Of a stretch of 64,000 bases of DNA, positions 1-8,986 are shown one piece after another; the first letter of the stretch is position 1, and every line of letters begins with the position of its first letter. The notes beneath the pieces are model-generated. The model saw only the letters and a list, made by a program, of their open reading frames with translations, was not told the DNA's origin and did not search any database. Where the stretch lies: the IMG/VR virus record IMGVR_UViG_3300027763_000027, positions 62,001 through 126,000 of that record; one strand, written 5' to 3'. A program made the position numbers and the translations under genes. The DNA comes from a virus.

Positions 1-1342
1 TCCCAGTGCTATCAACTATTAAGTTTCCTGCGTTAGCAGTTATACTACCAGCTGAACCTTTAACTCTTAAGGTACCACCTGATATTATAGCAGCACTAGA
101 AGCAATAGAACCAGCAGTATCAACTATAAATGTACCATCTTGTATAGTAGTATCACCATTGTAAGAATTGACTGCTTGAAAAATTGCTGTTCCAGTTCCT
201 GACTTAGTTAAGCCTCTAATAGCTCCTCCAGTATTGAGTAGAGAACCTTTAAATATAAAGTCACCTACACCACCTACAACACTTGTATCTGCAACTGTTC
301 CTCCAATGTCCAATGAACCATCAAACTGCACAGTTAAATTAGTACTGTTGTTAAAAAGTCTTCTGCCACCACTAGAACCTGAAGATACAGTGAGCGTATT
401 GGCACTATTAGTAAACTGCAGTAATGTCTTGTATCCTCCATGATTGGTAAAGTTCATATTATTACCTTGATATTGATTCATAACATAAGTAGTAACAGCA
501 GCAGAATTAGATCCTGCTAGATCCAATGTTCCCATAGTAGATAAACTAGTAGAACCTTTCAAACTATTAGAAGCAGATAAACCGTTAGCCGTATTAACTA
601 TAAGCTTGGGCATATTAGTTGTACCACTTGCTCCTCCAAGTGTTATTGCACCAGTACCCATTCCAGTAGCACCATTAACAATCACAGTGCCACCTCCTGT
701 CATATCAAATCCTCCACCCAGTGTATTGTTACCATTGAATGTGACGCTACCGTTACCTGTGTATATAACTTTACCAGCAGTTGATAGAGGTCCTTGTCTG
801 AGTTCATTGTTGAATGTGAATGAACCATCTCCTGCAAGAGTAAGAGTTCTAGATGTACTTGAAGAAGCGGTCGTAAGTGAAGCTATATTATTAAACACCA
901 ATCCACCACCTGCTGTTTGAAACCAAGTATTGCTGGCGTTAGCATTTTCTACTAATATATTAAATGTCTGAATAGCAGTAGAATTATTACTAATGCCTCT
1001 GCTAACAGATAGAGTTTGCGTACCATTGAAGCTATTAATGTTGTATGCATTTGCATTTGTTAAAAACGTCATGCTCTGTGCAGCTCTAGTAGAAGTAAGT
1101 ATGACTGTATTGTTGCTTACTCCATAATTACCAAACTGAATTTCATCTGTGGTAGTACTAGAACTAGTTGATGAAGGTTGTATTCCATTTGTCCAGCTAG
1201 TTGGTGATGTCCAATTTGTTCCAGTATTATTCCACAAGAATACTACTGCTTGAGATTCTTGGACAGCTCCAGACATTAAAAAAGCCGCAATTAATTTTGC
1301 GGCTGTGCTTTTTAGTAACCTTTTTAGTAGGTTTATTTTCAT
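1..1342 (-). CDS. Secreted beta-strand-repeat (autotransporter passenger-like) protein, C-terminus outside window
   Basis: Open from the start codon at 1342 to the window edge (at least 447 codons), so the end is missing. The first 33 residues form a signal peptide: basic start (MKINLLKRLLK), hydrophobic stretch (LIAAFLMSGA), and an ESQA cleavage-like end followed by VVFLWNN. The rest is rich in Gly, Asn, Thr and Ser and shows repeated patterns such as GDGSFTFNN, GNGSVTFNGNNTLGGG and SGTGTAIFQ, typical of the autotransporter-associated beta strand repeat that folds as a beta-solenoid. An AAGGAG site lies 12 bases before the ATG, inside the end of the upstream gene. Probably a surface adhesin or fibre-like protein; a signal peptide is unusual for a virion protein. 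Family assignment is by eye. Confidence 0.72.
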   Translation of the reverse strand, partial: MKINLLKRLLKSTAAKLIAAFLMSGAVQESQAVVFLWNNTGTNWTSPTSWTNGIQPSSTSSSTTTDEIQFGNYGVSNNTVILTSTRAAQSMTFLTNANAYNINSFNGTQTLSVSRGISNNSTAIQTFNILVENANASNTWFQTAGGGLVFNNIASLTTASSSTSRTLTLAGDGSFTFNNELRQGPLSTAGKVIYTGNGSVTFNGNNTLGGGFDMTGGGTVIVNGATGMGTGAITLGGASGTTNMPKLIVNTANGLSASNSLKGSTSLSTMGTLDLAGSNSAAVTTYVMNQYQGNNMNFTNHGGYKTLLQFTNSANTLTVSSGSSGGRRLFNNSTNLTVQFDGSLDIGGTVADTSVVGGVGDFIFKGSLLNTGGAIRGLTKSGTGTAIFQAVNSYNGDTTIQDGTFIVDTAGSIASSAAIISGGTLRVKGSAGSITANAGNLIVDSTG

Positions 1343-1351
1343 GATATTAGT

Positions 1352-1882
1352 TTACTCCTTCTTGTTTTCATCTAAATGTATAGACACCTCTTTATAGATT
1401 TTGTTCATTTTATTTTTCTTTGTTTTTTGAACGTATGTCCAATCATTTAGCATGAAATCCTCTACTACTATTATAGGATAATATTGATTAATATACAATC
1501 TTATTTTTTCTCTATATTCTTTTTTCTTTCCTATTTTGCATATTGGTGATGTGCCCCAATTAGGGTCATACATCCATAAATTGTTATTATATTCAAAAAT
1601 GCAAATTGCATGACCAAGCATATTTTGTACATCGTCTTTATAGTAAAATGTAAAACCATAAACACTATTCCAAACTTCTCCAGATGTTTCTAAAAGAAGA
1701 TTGCATCTAGAAGCATATATCATTGAGTCAACAAAACAAGAATTAGGAAGATTTGTTATTGAATAATGTTTTTTTAATTCAAAACCAATTTTTAACCAAA
1801 AGATCCAAGATATGACAATTGCTAACCCAACTAATACTGTTTTCGATTTCCAGTTCCAAAGTTTATTTAATATTTTTTTCAC
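1352..1882 (-). CDS. Membrane-anchored cysteine-peptidase/transglutaminase-like protein
   Basis: 176 residues with one N-terminal membrane helix (about residues 14-31, LVGLAIVISWIFWL), then a soluble domain. The order NSCFVDSM (Cys near 48), GHAICIF (His near 90) and YDPNWG (Asp near 105) fits the Cys-His-Asp/Asn triad of papain-fold or C39-type peptidases and bacterial transglutaminases. The C-terminus is Lys-rich. It overlaps the 3' end of the upstream gene by 20 bases, and its end holds the ribosome site of the beta-strand-repeat gene, so the three are probably co-transcribed. Enzyme activity is inferred only from the triad order; an inactive homologue is possible. Confidence 0.5.
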   Translation of the reverse strand: MKKILNKLWNWKSKTVLVGLAIVISWIFWLKIGFELKKHYSITNLPNSCFVDSMIYASRCNLLLETSGEVWNSVYGFTFYYKDDVQNMLGHAICIFEYNNNLWMYDPNWGTSPICKIGKKKEYREKIRLYINQYYPIIVVEDFMLNDWTYVQKTKKNKMNKIYKEVSIHLDENKKE

Positions 1883-2711
1883 CTTCAGCTTGTTTGGCTT
1901 CAGTTTCTTGTCCTTTTTTGAACATTACATAGTTATGAATTGTAATCATATAATCTTCAGCAAGAGCAGCCATTTGTTGTAAAAATGGTTCTGTAAGATT
2001 TTCTTTGACCATTGGATCATTAATTTTATCCATCACATTTTTTGAATGTTGATAAATAGAATTAATTGAACCAACTATCATTTCATAAAAATCTTCTTTG
2101 TAATCTTCTAAGTCTTCAATTTCTTGTGCTTGAGATAGGGAAGCGTCAATTTTAAGAAGTTCAACTTGATCAAATTCTATTTCGCCATCCCATTCGTATT
2201 CTTCGTTTAGATAATCTGCTGCTTGGGCTTTTTTTAATGCTTCTTGCGTTGGCCGATCTTTCGATCCTGGTTTTGCTGGACGATAATTTTTGCCCATTCT
2301 TTTTTTCTTTTGTTGAATATTATACCAGAGACCTTTATTCTTGGCTTGAACATCTGCTTCTAAAGTAATTTCTTCTTCATTAACTGATCCACAATTTGGT
2401 TTTCCACATGAACTTGTAATTTTGCTAACTGGCTTGGCACTCCACATTTTACAAGACCAGTAGTTAGCTTTATATTTTGGACCAGGATTATCGCAACCAT
2501 GTCTGGCTCTGTATGCTTTTCTTCTTTCTGGATTATCTCTTTTAATAGACATATTTGGATCGCCGAAAGTAACTTTTACAATATTACCTTTATCATTTTT
2601 AACATAAACGCCAAATTTCTTTTTGCTTCCAGAAGGAAGACGAAATGGTTTATTAAGTGGGGCTTTGCCTTTTTTGGCTGCTAATATATCTTTTGAAAAA
2701 TCGATTTCCAT
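1863..2711 (-). CDS. Conserved phage protein with RARHGCDNPGP motif
   Basis: 282 residues. The N-terminal half carries KKFGVYVKNDKGNIVKVTFG, NPERRKAYRARHGCDNPGP and YWSCKMW, a block I know from T4-like and marine phage proteins, often as a domain next to head or prohead functions; its exact role is not known to me. Cysteines in CDNPGP, WSC and CGKPNCG could bind metal. The C-terminal half is acidic and helical (residues about 170-270). A GTGTAAC element sits 13 bp before the start, a variant of the putative late promoter that precedes neighbouring structural genes, which supports late expression. Virion or assembly role is inference. Confidence 0.55.
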   Translation of the reverse strand: MEIDFSKDILAAKKGKAPLNKPFRLPSGSKKKFGVYVKNDKGNIVKVTFGDPNMSIKRDNPERRKAYRARHGCDNPGPKYKANYWSCKMWSAKPVSKITSSCGKPNCGSVNEEEITLEADVQAKNKGLWYNIQQKKKRMGKNYRPAKPGSKDRPTQEALKKAQAADYLNEEYEWDGEIEFDQVELLKIDASLSQAQEIEDLEDYKEDFYEMIVGSINSIYQHSKNVMDKINDPMVKENLTEPFLQQMAALAEDYMITIHNYVMFKKGQETEAKQAEGEKNIK

Positions 2712-2724
2712 ATTATTTAATATA

Positions 2725-2731
2725 GTTACAC
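2725..2731 (-). promoter_or_regulatory. Putative late promoter element GTGTAAC
   Basis: GTGTAAC on the minus strand, 13 bp before the ATG at 2711. It is the weakest member of the GTGTAAT set (last base changed, longer spacing). Confidence 0.35.
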
Positions 2732-2736
2732 TATTT

Positions 2737-5700
2737 TTATGCGGCGGTGATGGTGATGGATGGAGACCAACCAGTGGTAGGGATGTAATCTGCAGATTGG
2801 CTACTTGAAGTATTTACAGAAAATTCATCAGGAATTGGAGGGATGCTTCCTTCGTCATAATTGCCAGCGGAGAATTTTATTAGATACCAAGTATTCGGAG
2901 ATAGTGTTACATTAGGGGCCGCGTTTGGCTGATTAGAGACATAGGTTGTTGCGGATGTGTTGAAGAACAGAATTGCTCTGCTTCCAGTTCCAGTATCATA
3001 ATCCCACACACTGTATCCATAGTAGTTTGCTGGTCTTGGTGGTGTGGTTTGAGATTCATCAAATGAATATAAAAGATTTCCATCTCCATTATCATTTTCT
3101 TTTGTAAGTGTAAATCCAAGGTAGTCGCTTGTTATTGATGCTGTGCTTGCGTAAGGAATCCCAGGGGGTGTAGGTGTAATAGAATATTTATTAGATAGAT
3201 AACTTTCTACTTCTTGTCTTTCTGATGTATCTAAGACTCGATTGTAAATAATTACTTCTGCTATATTTGAAGATCCATCTCCTCCACCAATAAATAGATT
3301 ATATCCACCATTTGCACTGCCAAGAGAAGCAGTTCCAACAGGAATCCCATTATAATATAAACGTGCTGTATCTGCATTAAATGTTGTTTCAAGTATATAA
3401 TTTGTATTGGCATTTAATGTATTGCTTGAAGTCAAAACGGAATTCCCATCAAACGTTAAATTTAAAGTATTTGAGGTATCTCTAAGAAATTTAAACTCAC
3501 TTTCATGATAAACCAAGAATGAATTAACGATATTTTCAGTAAATCTAGCAACACAAAAAATTGTCCCAATAAATTGACTTTCATACCATATTGTTGGACA
3601 AGTTAGATTTGTATTTGCAGGAAAATTTACAAATGACTTTCCACCAATTGTTACATAAGATGATGGTATGTAAGATGATAATGAGGCGTTTCTAGCGTTC
3701 TCGCTTTGATCTTCCCAAGAATTTACATGGTTTGTATTTACGGTTTCCGTTGTTGCGTTTCCGATAATAGAGCCAGATGGAATAGACACTGCAGTAGAAG
3801 TTGGTGATCCAATTGACCTTAAAAATGGTGAAACTGAAACACTATCACTAGGATTTGGAGAAATATTACTTCCATTTAGGGTATAATAGGTAAAAAATTC
3901 GTACTCATTATTCCAAATCTGCTCACCATTCACAGTGATTAATTTTTTTCGAGTCTCTTTCACATACCATGGGGAATTTTGCTCTTCTTGACCAATATAT
4001 TTATCTATAGTTGGATACTGGAAGCTTATACCGAAACCTGCAGGTTCTAGAGACTCTAGTCTTGTATACGTTCCATTTCCAGCCGTTTCTGGCCCACTTA
4101 TAGTTATTGAGAGTGGATAAGATGCTGGATCCCAAGATACATAATTATTTGTTGTCGCAATAGGAAGAGACCAGTAGCCGTCGTTACTGATACGAGAAAG
4201 AGTATTTCCTTCAATACGATACTGACCTTTACTAAAGATAAAATCGCTTAAATTATAAATATCCCTATTATAGGTTCCATTTGCGTCTGTATATATCCCA
4301 GTAAATCCATTAATAATAAATTGTGAAATGTAAGAATTATATGTGCTCCAATTTATTCCATCGAAGGATTGATATCCTATGTCCGTGCCCCCTACGTTTT
4401 CTGTTATTATTCTATAATCATAATCACCATCACCATTGATACTATAACTTATATTTCCAAGGCTATAATCATTTAATCTGTTATCTTCAAAATTATAAGT
4501 TGGAATACTTGATGCATTATATGTGCCAGTAACACTTGGATTTCCGCTAAGTACTATTTGTGAAATATAATTATAACTAAATTTATTTATTCCAGTACTT
4601 GCATCTAACCAAAGGCTAGGAAAGAACATGTTATCTATATTAGGAAATCTATCTTTTTCGCCGCTATATAAATTAGCTACTTGAATTTCTGTTAAACCTG
4701 TATTGTAAACTTGGAAACTACCAACAGATCCTTTGCCAAAACCACCCTCTCCCATGTTGGTACTATCACCTCCACATATTGCATAATATAAATTAGTTGG
4801 ACCATTCATTCTTTGGCAATTACTGTCAGCAATTTTTTCTCCATTTATATAAGCACTCAAAACTCCAGAAAAATAAGTTAATCCAAGATGATACCATCTA
4901 TCAAAATTTATTGATCCAGTAGATTGAATTTTGAATGTTGAATTTGTTCTATAGTCTCCCCATATTCCAAAATTAACTTTGCCATCTTGCGTTACTTCTA
5001 GTTGACTATCATGCCATCCTCCAAATAATCCAGGTTGACCTAATTCGTCAACAACTACTCCAGCGCCAGTTGGTTTAAACCATATAAAATAAGAAATTGA
5101 TCCATCAGTTGATTGAGGAACTTCTTGAGTCATTGCATATTGATCTACTCCATTAAAAGAATATATTCCACTATAATCAGAGCTATAAGTTGGATTATTA
5201 ACTAAAGTAACGTGTTTATTACCAGTATAAATTACTCCACTATTATTGAAACCAGAAATTGAATCTAGCCAAACATGAGAATAAACTGCATTTGGCGCAG
5301 GGTTATATCCTGTGTTTGTTGATTGCCACTCTCCTAATGTGAAATCGTAAACATAATCATTTGAATTTGTTGCAATTCCATCTCCAGTAGAATTAAAAAA
5401 TAATCCACTAAAATCATAAGTATCGCCTTGTGCTCCATTACGATAACTTAAACTTAAACCAGCAGTAGTTGGATTCGCTGGATGACCCCATTGTAATCTA
5501 ACTGGATAATAAGTTCCAGAAGTTAAAGGTAAATTTATAATATTTGTTGAATTGTATGCAATTGAATACATATCTGCATTTCCAGTAGTATATCCATTAA
5601 GAGCTTTATTTCCTATCCAGAAATAAGCATCTTCATCGGCATTTATATAAAAATTATGATTTGAAGTATCATTTGCTCTAAAGTATCCAACCCATTGCCA

Positions 5701-7815
5701 TGAAGTATCATTTGAAAGAGCACGAGTAGTTCCAAAATTTGTGCTATTTTCAAAATTTTGAGTTTGTGTTATAGTAGTTGTTGGGGCTCCTTCATCGCCA
5801 TATTCTTCTATTGCTTCTGGAGTCATTGTCCATGTTATTAAATCATTTGATTTACTATGAATCGGGCCAATATTTGCTTGCAAGTACCAATAAGATTCTG
5901 ATGTTGAAAATGCAGAATGATAATAAATTGCCCATCCATCATTTCCTTGGGTACCTTGGAAATAGGATGTACCTTGATTATTTTGATCTCCAACTTTTAT
6001 ATATGGCCCTACCATATCGCTAGTTGGATGATTTAAAAATAATTCATTTATTATTGGTTTTACAGAAGCTGTATTAAACCATGTTGGGTCACTATCAAAA
6101 TAACCGCTATATTGAATTCCTAATAATCCATCTGTTTTGTTTCTAGGATAAACTCTTGTTGTAGAAGTTAACCCTACTGGGTCTGGACTTTCTCCTAAAC
6201 AGTTTCCTACAACGTACCAGCTTGAAAAATTTTCAGTAAGATATGTAATCCCACCATTTTCTTCATTGTCTGGATTATATACTTGACTATCCCACAATGA
6301 AAATTCGATTGCTCCGTCTTTGGATATATAATTTCCATTTGGCCCAGTAAATGTTGTATCTCCACCAGCTGATCTAGTGTATGTTCCATTACTAGTTGCT
6401 GTTCCTGCGTTGCTAATTATTATTGAGCTAACAAAATCATAATACCAACCATTTGGATCTAAATTAACATCATCATTAGTATATCTAGTAATATTATCAT
6501 CATCTTGTAAATCCCATCCGCTATTTTGATTTTTTGTTATGCGCCTTCCATTTTGCGAAAGACTATTAAATGTATTATCTCCAGAATTTGTTCTAGTATA
6601 TATATCATCTATAGCCCCTTGTATTTCTACTCTATTAACAAAAGGAATATTTCCAGTATTAAAATAAGTCCAATCATTTTCTATCCAATCTCCAACAAAA
6701 TATCCAGTTTTTCCATACTGAACATCAAACTCAACAAAATTATTTTTACCAGATACTACTGGTCCATAAAATCCAGTATTATGAAACATGCTTCCAGAAA
6801 TTGGTGCCCCAGTTTGTGTATAAACATAAACTCCATCTACTGTTGATACTCCTGCGCCATCAAATGATATTTGATTTGGATTCTCATTGTAAGAAACTGC
6901 ATCAAGAGATAATACTCTACCAAAGTACGCAGAAGGAGGAGCACATACTCTATGGCCTTTGCTATCAACATCATAAAATAATTTGCCAGCTAAATCTGAA
7001 GTCCAAGTATTTGATCCTGGGGGCATATAATCAAAGATTAAAACTCCTTCACCTGCTGGTCCGTTACCAAATTCTACTGTTAATGGATAATAAGAATTTG
7101 CAACCATTGTGAATGTGCCAGGTGGATCTGTGTGATAAGGTCCATGAATTCCAGGTAATGATACTACAGAATTAGAAATTGTTCTATTTCCATCAAGAGC
7201 ATTATTTCCTACCCATAAGTAACTAGCATCATCTGAATACAATCTAAATTTATATACGCCATTTACTGTAGGTTTAAAATAACCTTTTATAATAAGACTT
7301 TTATTGTTTTGTCCTTGAGCTTGAGAATAAGAATCATCAATTTGAGAACTAACTGATTCAGAAACTAAGACTGGTCCTAAGTTTGCAGTTCCTGCATTTT
7401 CAATTGGACCTCCACCGAAATAACTAACACCTTTGCCTATTGATGGAAACGGTAAACCTAAAGCTTCTGGTGTACTGTATTGAGGTGATTCTACGAATCC
7501 CCAGTTATACCAATCTTGTTGAGTTGTAGTTCCAATATCTAATATTTGATATGATTTACCTATATCTCCTATACTAATTGCGCTGACTAATTTAGTATCA
7601 AAAAATTCATTAACATCATCAAAATAACCTTCATATTTTTTCTTATATAATCCAGGCGCTAAATTTAAACATGCTGTATTACTATCTTCTGGAGTTGGGG
7701 GCGGTGGAGTTGGAGTACTATTAATTTTTCTTTTAGGATTAGTTACAATATTTCTGCCTTGATTGTTACGTTGGCTTTTGCCTAGTACTATAGAATTTCT
7801 ATTTTTAACAATCAT
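2737..7815 (-). CDS. Giant PA14/LamG adhesin (tail or surface fibre candidate)
   Basis: 1692 residues, the largest gene here. From N to C: a Pro/Thr linker (PTPPPPTP, near 33-41); a PA14/GLEYA-like domain (about 130-290) with GVYKFRLYSDDASYLWVG; two small repeats around NGTY-type motifs (about 310-540); a second PA14-like domain (about 690-840) with NADEDAYFWIGNKALNG; a LamG/concanavalin-like domain (about 890-1080) with YSFNGVDQYAMT and WYHLGLTYFSG; further NGTYNR and NGTYTR repeats (about 1150-1330); and a second LamG-like domain (about 1420-1600) ending IAEVIIYNRVLDTSERQEVE. PA14 and LamG domains bind glycans or proteins, so this is a likely receptor-binding fibre or adhesin. A GTGTAAT element 7 bp before the ATG suggests late expression. 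No signal peptide was seen, fitting a virion rather than a secreted protein. Confidence 0.72.
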   Translation of the reverse strand: MIVKNRNSIVLGKSQRNNQGRNIVTNPKRKINSTPTPPPPTPEDSNTACLNLAPGLYKKKYEGYFDDVNEFFDTKLVSAISIGDIGKSYQILDIGTTTQQDWYNWGFVESPQYSTPEALGLPFPSIGKGVSYFGGGPIENAGTANLGPVLVSESVSSQIDDSYSQAQGQNNKSLIIKGYFKPTVNGVYKFRLYSDDASYLWVGNNALDGNRTISNSVVSLPGIHGPYHTDPPGTFTMVANSYYPLTVEFGNGPAGEGVLIFDYMPPGSNTWTSDLAGKLFYDVDSKGHRVCAPPSAYFGRVLSLDAVSYNENPNQISFDGAGVSTVDGVYVYTQTGAPISGSMFHNTGFYGPVVSGKNNFVEFDVQYGKTGYFVGDWIENDWTYFNTGNIPFVNRVEIQGAIDDIYTRTNSGDNTFNSLSQNGRRITKNQNSGWDLQDDDNITRYTNDDVNLDPNGWYYDFVSSIIISNAGTATSNGTYTRSAGGDTTFTGPNGNYISKDGAIEFSLWDSQVYNPDNEENGGITYLTENFSSWYVVGNCLGESPDPVGLTSTTRVYPRNKTDGLLGIQYSGYFDSDPTWFNTASVKPIINELFLNHPTSDMVGPYIKVGDQNNQGTSYFQGTQGNDGWAIYYHSAFSTSESYWYLQANIGPIHSKSNDLITWTMTPEAIEEYGDEGAPTTTITQTQNFENSTNFGTTRALSNDTSWQWVGYFRANDTSNHNFYINADEDAYFWIGNKALNGYTTGNADMYSIAYNSTNIINLPLTSGTYYPVRLQWGHPANPTTAGLSLSYRNGAQGDTYDFSGLFFNSTGDGIATNSNDYVYDFTLGEWQSTNTGYNPAPNAVYSHVWLDSISGFNNSGVIYTGNKHVTLVNNPTYSSDYSGIYSFNGVDQYAMTQEVPQSTDGSISYFIWFKPTGAGVVVDELGQPGLFGGWHDSQLEVTQDGKVNFGIWGDYRTNSTFKIQSTGSINFDRWYHLGLTYFSGVLSAYINGEKIADSNCQRMNGPTNLYYAICGGDSTNMGEGGFGKGSVGSFQVYNTGLTEIQVANLYSGEKDRFPNIDNMFFPSLWLDASTGINKFSYNYISQIVLSGNPSVTGTYNASSIPTYNFEDNRLNDYSLGNISYSINGDGDYDYRIITENVGGTDIGYQSFDGINWSTYNSYISQFIINGFTGIYTDANGTYNRDIYNLSDFIFSKGQYRIEGNTLSRISNDGYWSLPIATTNNYVSWDPASYPLSITISGPETAGNGTYTRLESLEPAGFGISFQYPTIDKYIGQEEQNSPWYVKETRKKLITVNGEQIWNNEYEFFTYYTLNGSNISPNPSDSVSVSPFLRSIGSPTSTAVSIPSGSIIGNATTETVNTNHVNSWEDQSENARNASLSSYIPSSYVTIGGKSFVNFPANTNLTCPTIWYESQFIGTIFCVARFTENIVNSFLVYHESEFKFLRDTSNTLNLTFDGNSVLTSSNTLNANTNYILETTFNADTARLYYNGIPVGTASLGSANGGYNLFIGGGDGSSNIAEVIIYNRVLDTSERQEVESYLSNKYSITPTPPGIPYASTASITSDYLGFTLTKENDNGDGNLLYSFDESQTTPPRPANYYGYSVWDYDTGTGSRAILFFNTSATTYVSNQPNAAPNVTLSPNTWYLIKFSAGNYDEGSIPPIPDEFSVNTSSSQSADYIPTTGWSPSITITAA

Positions 7816-7822
7816 ATTAAAT

Positions 7823-7829
7823 ATTACAC
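7823..7829 (-). promoter_or_regulatory. Putative late promoter GTGTAAT
   Basis: GTGTAAT on the minus strand with exactly 7 bp to the ATG at 7815. No TTGACA-type -35 is present upstream. Confidence 0.5.
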
Positions 7830-7868
7830 ATTTAAATTATTTTAAATGTATTTTAAATTAATATAAAA

Positions 7869-8270
7869 TTAACTTCTTTCCCAAGAAATAAAATTGGGAG
7901 TTGATTCGTTTGCGCCAAGAACGCTAACGGCTCCAGTATAATTAAGATCACTTAAAATACCACCGTCTGCAGCAAAATTGGCTGATCCACTTATTAGAAT
8001 AAAATTAAAACTATTACTCGAAGCATTTTCTCCATATTTAACGAAAAGATTGTTTGTTCCTAAATTTTGAATAAAAAGTTCTTCTCGATCAGCGTTTGCT
8101 TGTAAAGCTATACCATTTGTTGTATTTGGTGTGAAATTAGATATATTTGATCCTTTTGAGGTTAAGTCGTCTACGGAGATAGCTTCTTGAGCTTTGTAAG
8201 AATCTGTAGTTGGATCATAAACTAAAGATATTCTTTTTTCTCCAGGATCATTTGATTTAATATTAGCCAT
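7869..8270 (-). CDS. Small virion/fibre-like protein
   Basis: 133 residues, no signal peptide and no membrane segment. The middle and C-terminal parts (REELFIQNLGTNNLFVKYG, then ILISGSANFAADGG and GAVSVLGANESTPNFISWE) are a beta-rich pattern that I associate with small phage capsid-fibre, decoration or tail-tip proteins. It is the first gene of the minus-strand adhesin group and has its own GTGTAAT element 10 bp before the ATG, so it is probably made late with the giant adhesin. Function is inferred from pattern and context. Confidence 0.5.
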   Translation of the reverse strand: MANIKSNDPGEKRISLVYDPTTDSYKAQEAISVDDLTSKGSNISNFTPNTTNGIALQANADREELFIQNLGTNNLFVKYGENASSNSFNFILISGSANFAADGGILSDLNYTGAVSVLGANESTPNFISWERS

Positions 8271-8280
8271 AGTAAATACT

Positions 8281-8287
8281 ATTACAC
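8281..8287 (-). promoter_or_regulatory. Putative late promoter GTGTAAT
   Basis: GTGTAAT on the minus strand, 10 bp before the ATG at 8270, in the same context (AATGTGTAATA) as the copy in front of the 1692-residue adhesin. Confidence 0.45.
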
Positions 8288-8337
8288 ATTAAATATAAAA
8301 AATGATATTATAAATTATTAATCTTTGTATTATATCT

Positions 8338-8725
8338 TGGACCCGAGAGGAGTTGAACCTCTGTCTTTTAAAAATCTAAATTAAAATACTACAAGTTTAG
8401 TTCATTTTAATATTTAGCTTCATATAGATAAATAAACAAACATATTCAGCGTATTCTATCTTGAGTATTGCTATCTAAAGAATAGAAAAACTATTAAATA
8501 GCAAACATCTAATTACGCAATATTCCAGTAGATGTGTCGTGGATATCACGCTGTAACTTAAGCTACAGAAGCGGTCTCTTCTACAAGAGAAACTCTTGCA
8601 GAAATATGACCTTTATATTTTGCTGTTTTGGCAGTTAATATAATTGAAACTTTTTAAGGAGTCCTCGATTCAACCTCCACTTGCATTTCAATTTATTTCT
8701 TTAAAATCGAAACCAGTACGGGCCC
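8338..8725 (-). ncRNA. ssrA: tmRNA (transfer-messenger RNA)
   Basis: About 388 bases. The 5' end GGGCCCG pairs with the 3' end CGGGTCC to form a 7-bp acceptor stem (one G-U), followed by the typical CTGGTTTCGA start of tmRNA. The 3' part has a T-arm, GAGG-TTCAACT-CCTC. The discriminator is A and CCA is not encoded. In the middle is a short open frame that resumes at GCC and ends in TAA (8558-8632), giving a 24-residue tag. tmRNA rescues stalled ribosomes and tags the broken product for proteolysis. A phage copy could keep this working, or alter its outcome, during infection. A sigma-70 promoter lies just upstream. The 5' boundary is set by the acceptor stem; the transcript probably starts about 15 bases earlier and is trimmed. 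Confidence 0.9.
8558..8632 (-). other. tmRNA tag-peptide reading frame
   Basis: Reads 24 codons then TAA. The tag begins AKTAKYKGHI and ends VEETASVA. Most bacterial tags end in ALAA or LAA; this one ends SVA, so it may be recognised differently by ClpXP-type proteases. The resume codon GCC follows TTAACT, a usual context, but one codon of uncertainty remains. Confidence 0.75.
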
Positions 8726-8746
8726 AATGAGAATGAACTATACTAT

Positions 8747-8774
8747 ATTATACATTTTATTTGAATTTTGGCAA
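8747..8774 (-). promoter_or_regulatory. tmRNA promoter (sigma-70 type)
   Basis: TTGCCA (8769-8774), 16 bp spacer, TATAAT (8747-8752) on the minus strand. Expected start near 8740, giving a short 5' leader before the tmRNA. It overlaps the opposite-facing promoter of the small gene at 8795. Confidence 0.7.
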
Positions 8775-8789
8775 TATTTTTATTAAGAT
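8761..8789 (+). promoter_or_regulatory. Putative promoter for the gene at 8795
   Basis: TTGAAT, 17 bp spacer, TAAGAT, then 5 bp to the ATG. Weaker than the other leaderless-type promoters, and it overlaps the tmRNA promoter on the other strand. Confidence 0.4.
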
Positions 8790-8794
8790 TAAAT

Positions 8795-8986
8795 ATGGTA
8801 CTACAAGATAAAATATTAAACCTATTAGATCAAATTATTGAAAAGAATATATTGGAAGATTCAATTAATAAAAAGCCAATTGAATCTGGAGATAATTGGA
8901 ACGTATTTTATTTAAAAGTTTTAAAAAATTTGTTACAAGAATTATTTGACAAAAAACAAAATAAAGAGTATTATAAGATCACATAG
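8795..8986 (+). CDS. Small helical protein of unknown function
   Basis: 63 residues from the ATG (MVLQDKILNLLDQIIEKNIL...), predicted mainly helical and acidic/Leu-rich, no recognisable family. An in-frame TTG at 8768 would add nine residues but lies within the promoter. It stands alone on the plus strand between the tmRNA and a candidate structured RNA, and its stop codon falls inside the first pairing element of that RNA. Confidence 0.45.
   Translation: MVLQDKILNLLDQIIEKNILEDSINKKPIESGDNWNVFYLKVLKNLLQELFDKKQNKEYYKIT

Noticed and set aside
234-920. Plus-strand open frames rich in Pro and Val at the left edge
   Set aside because: They are the complement of the minus-strand beta-strand-repeat gene, which is open throughout with a signal peptide and ribosome site.
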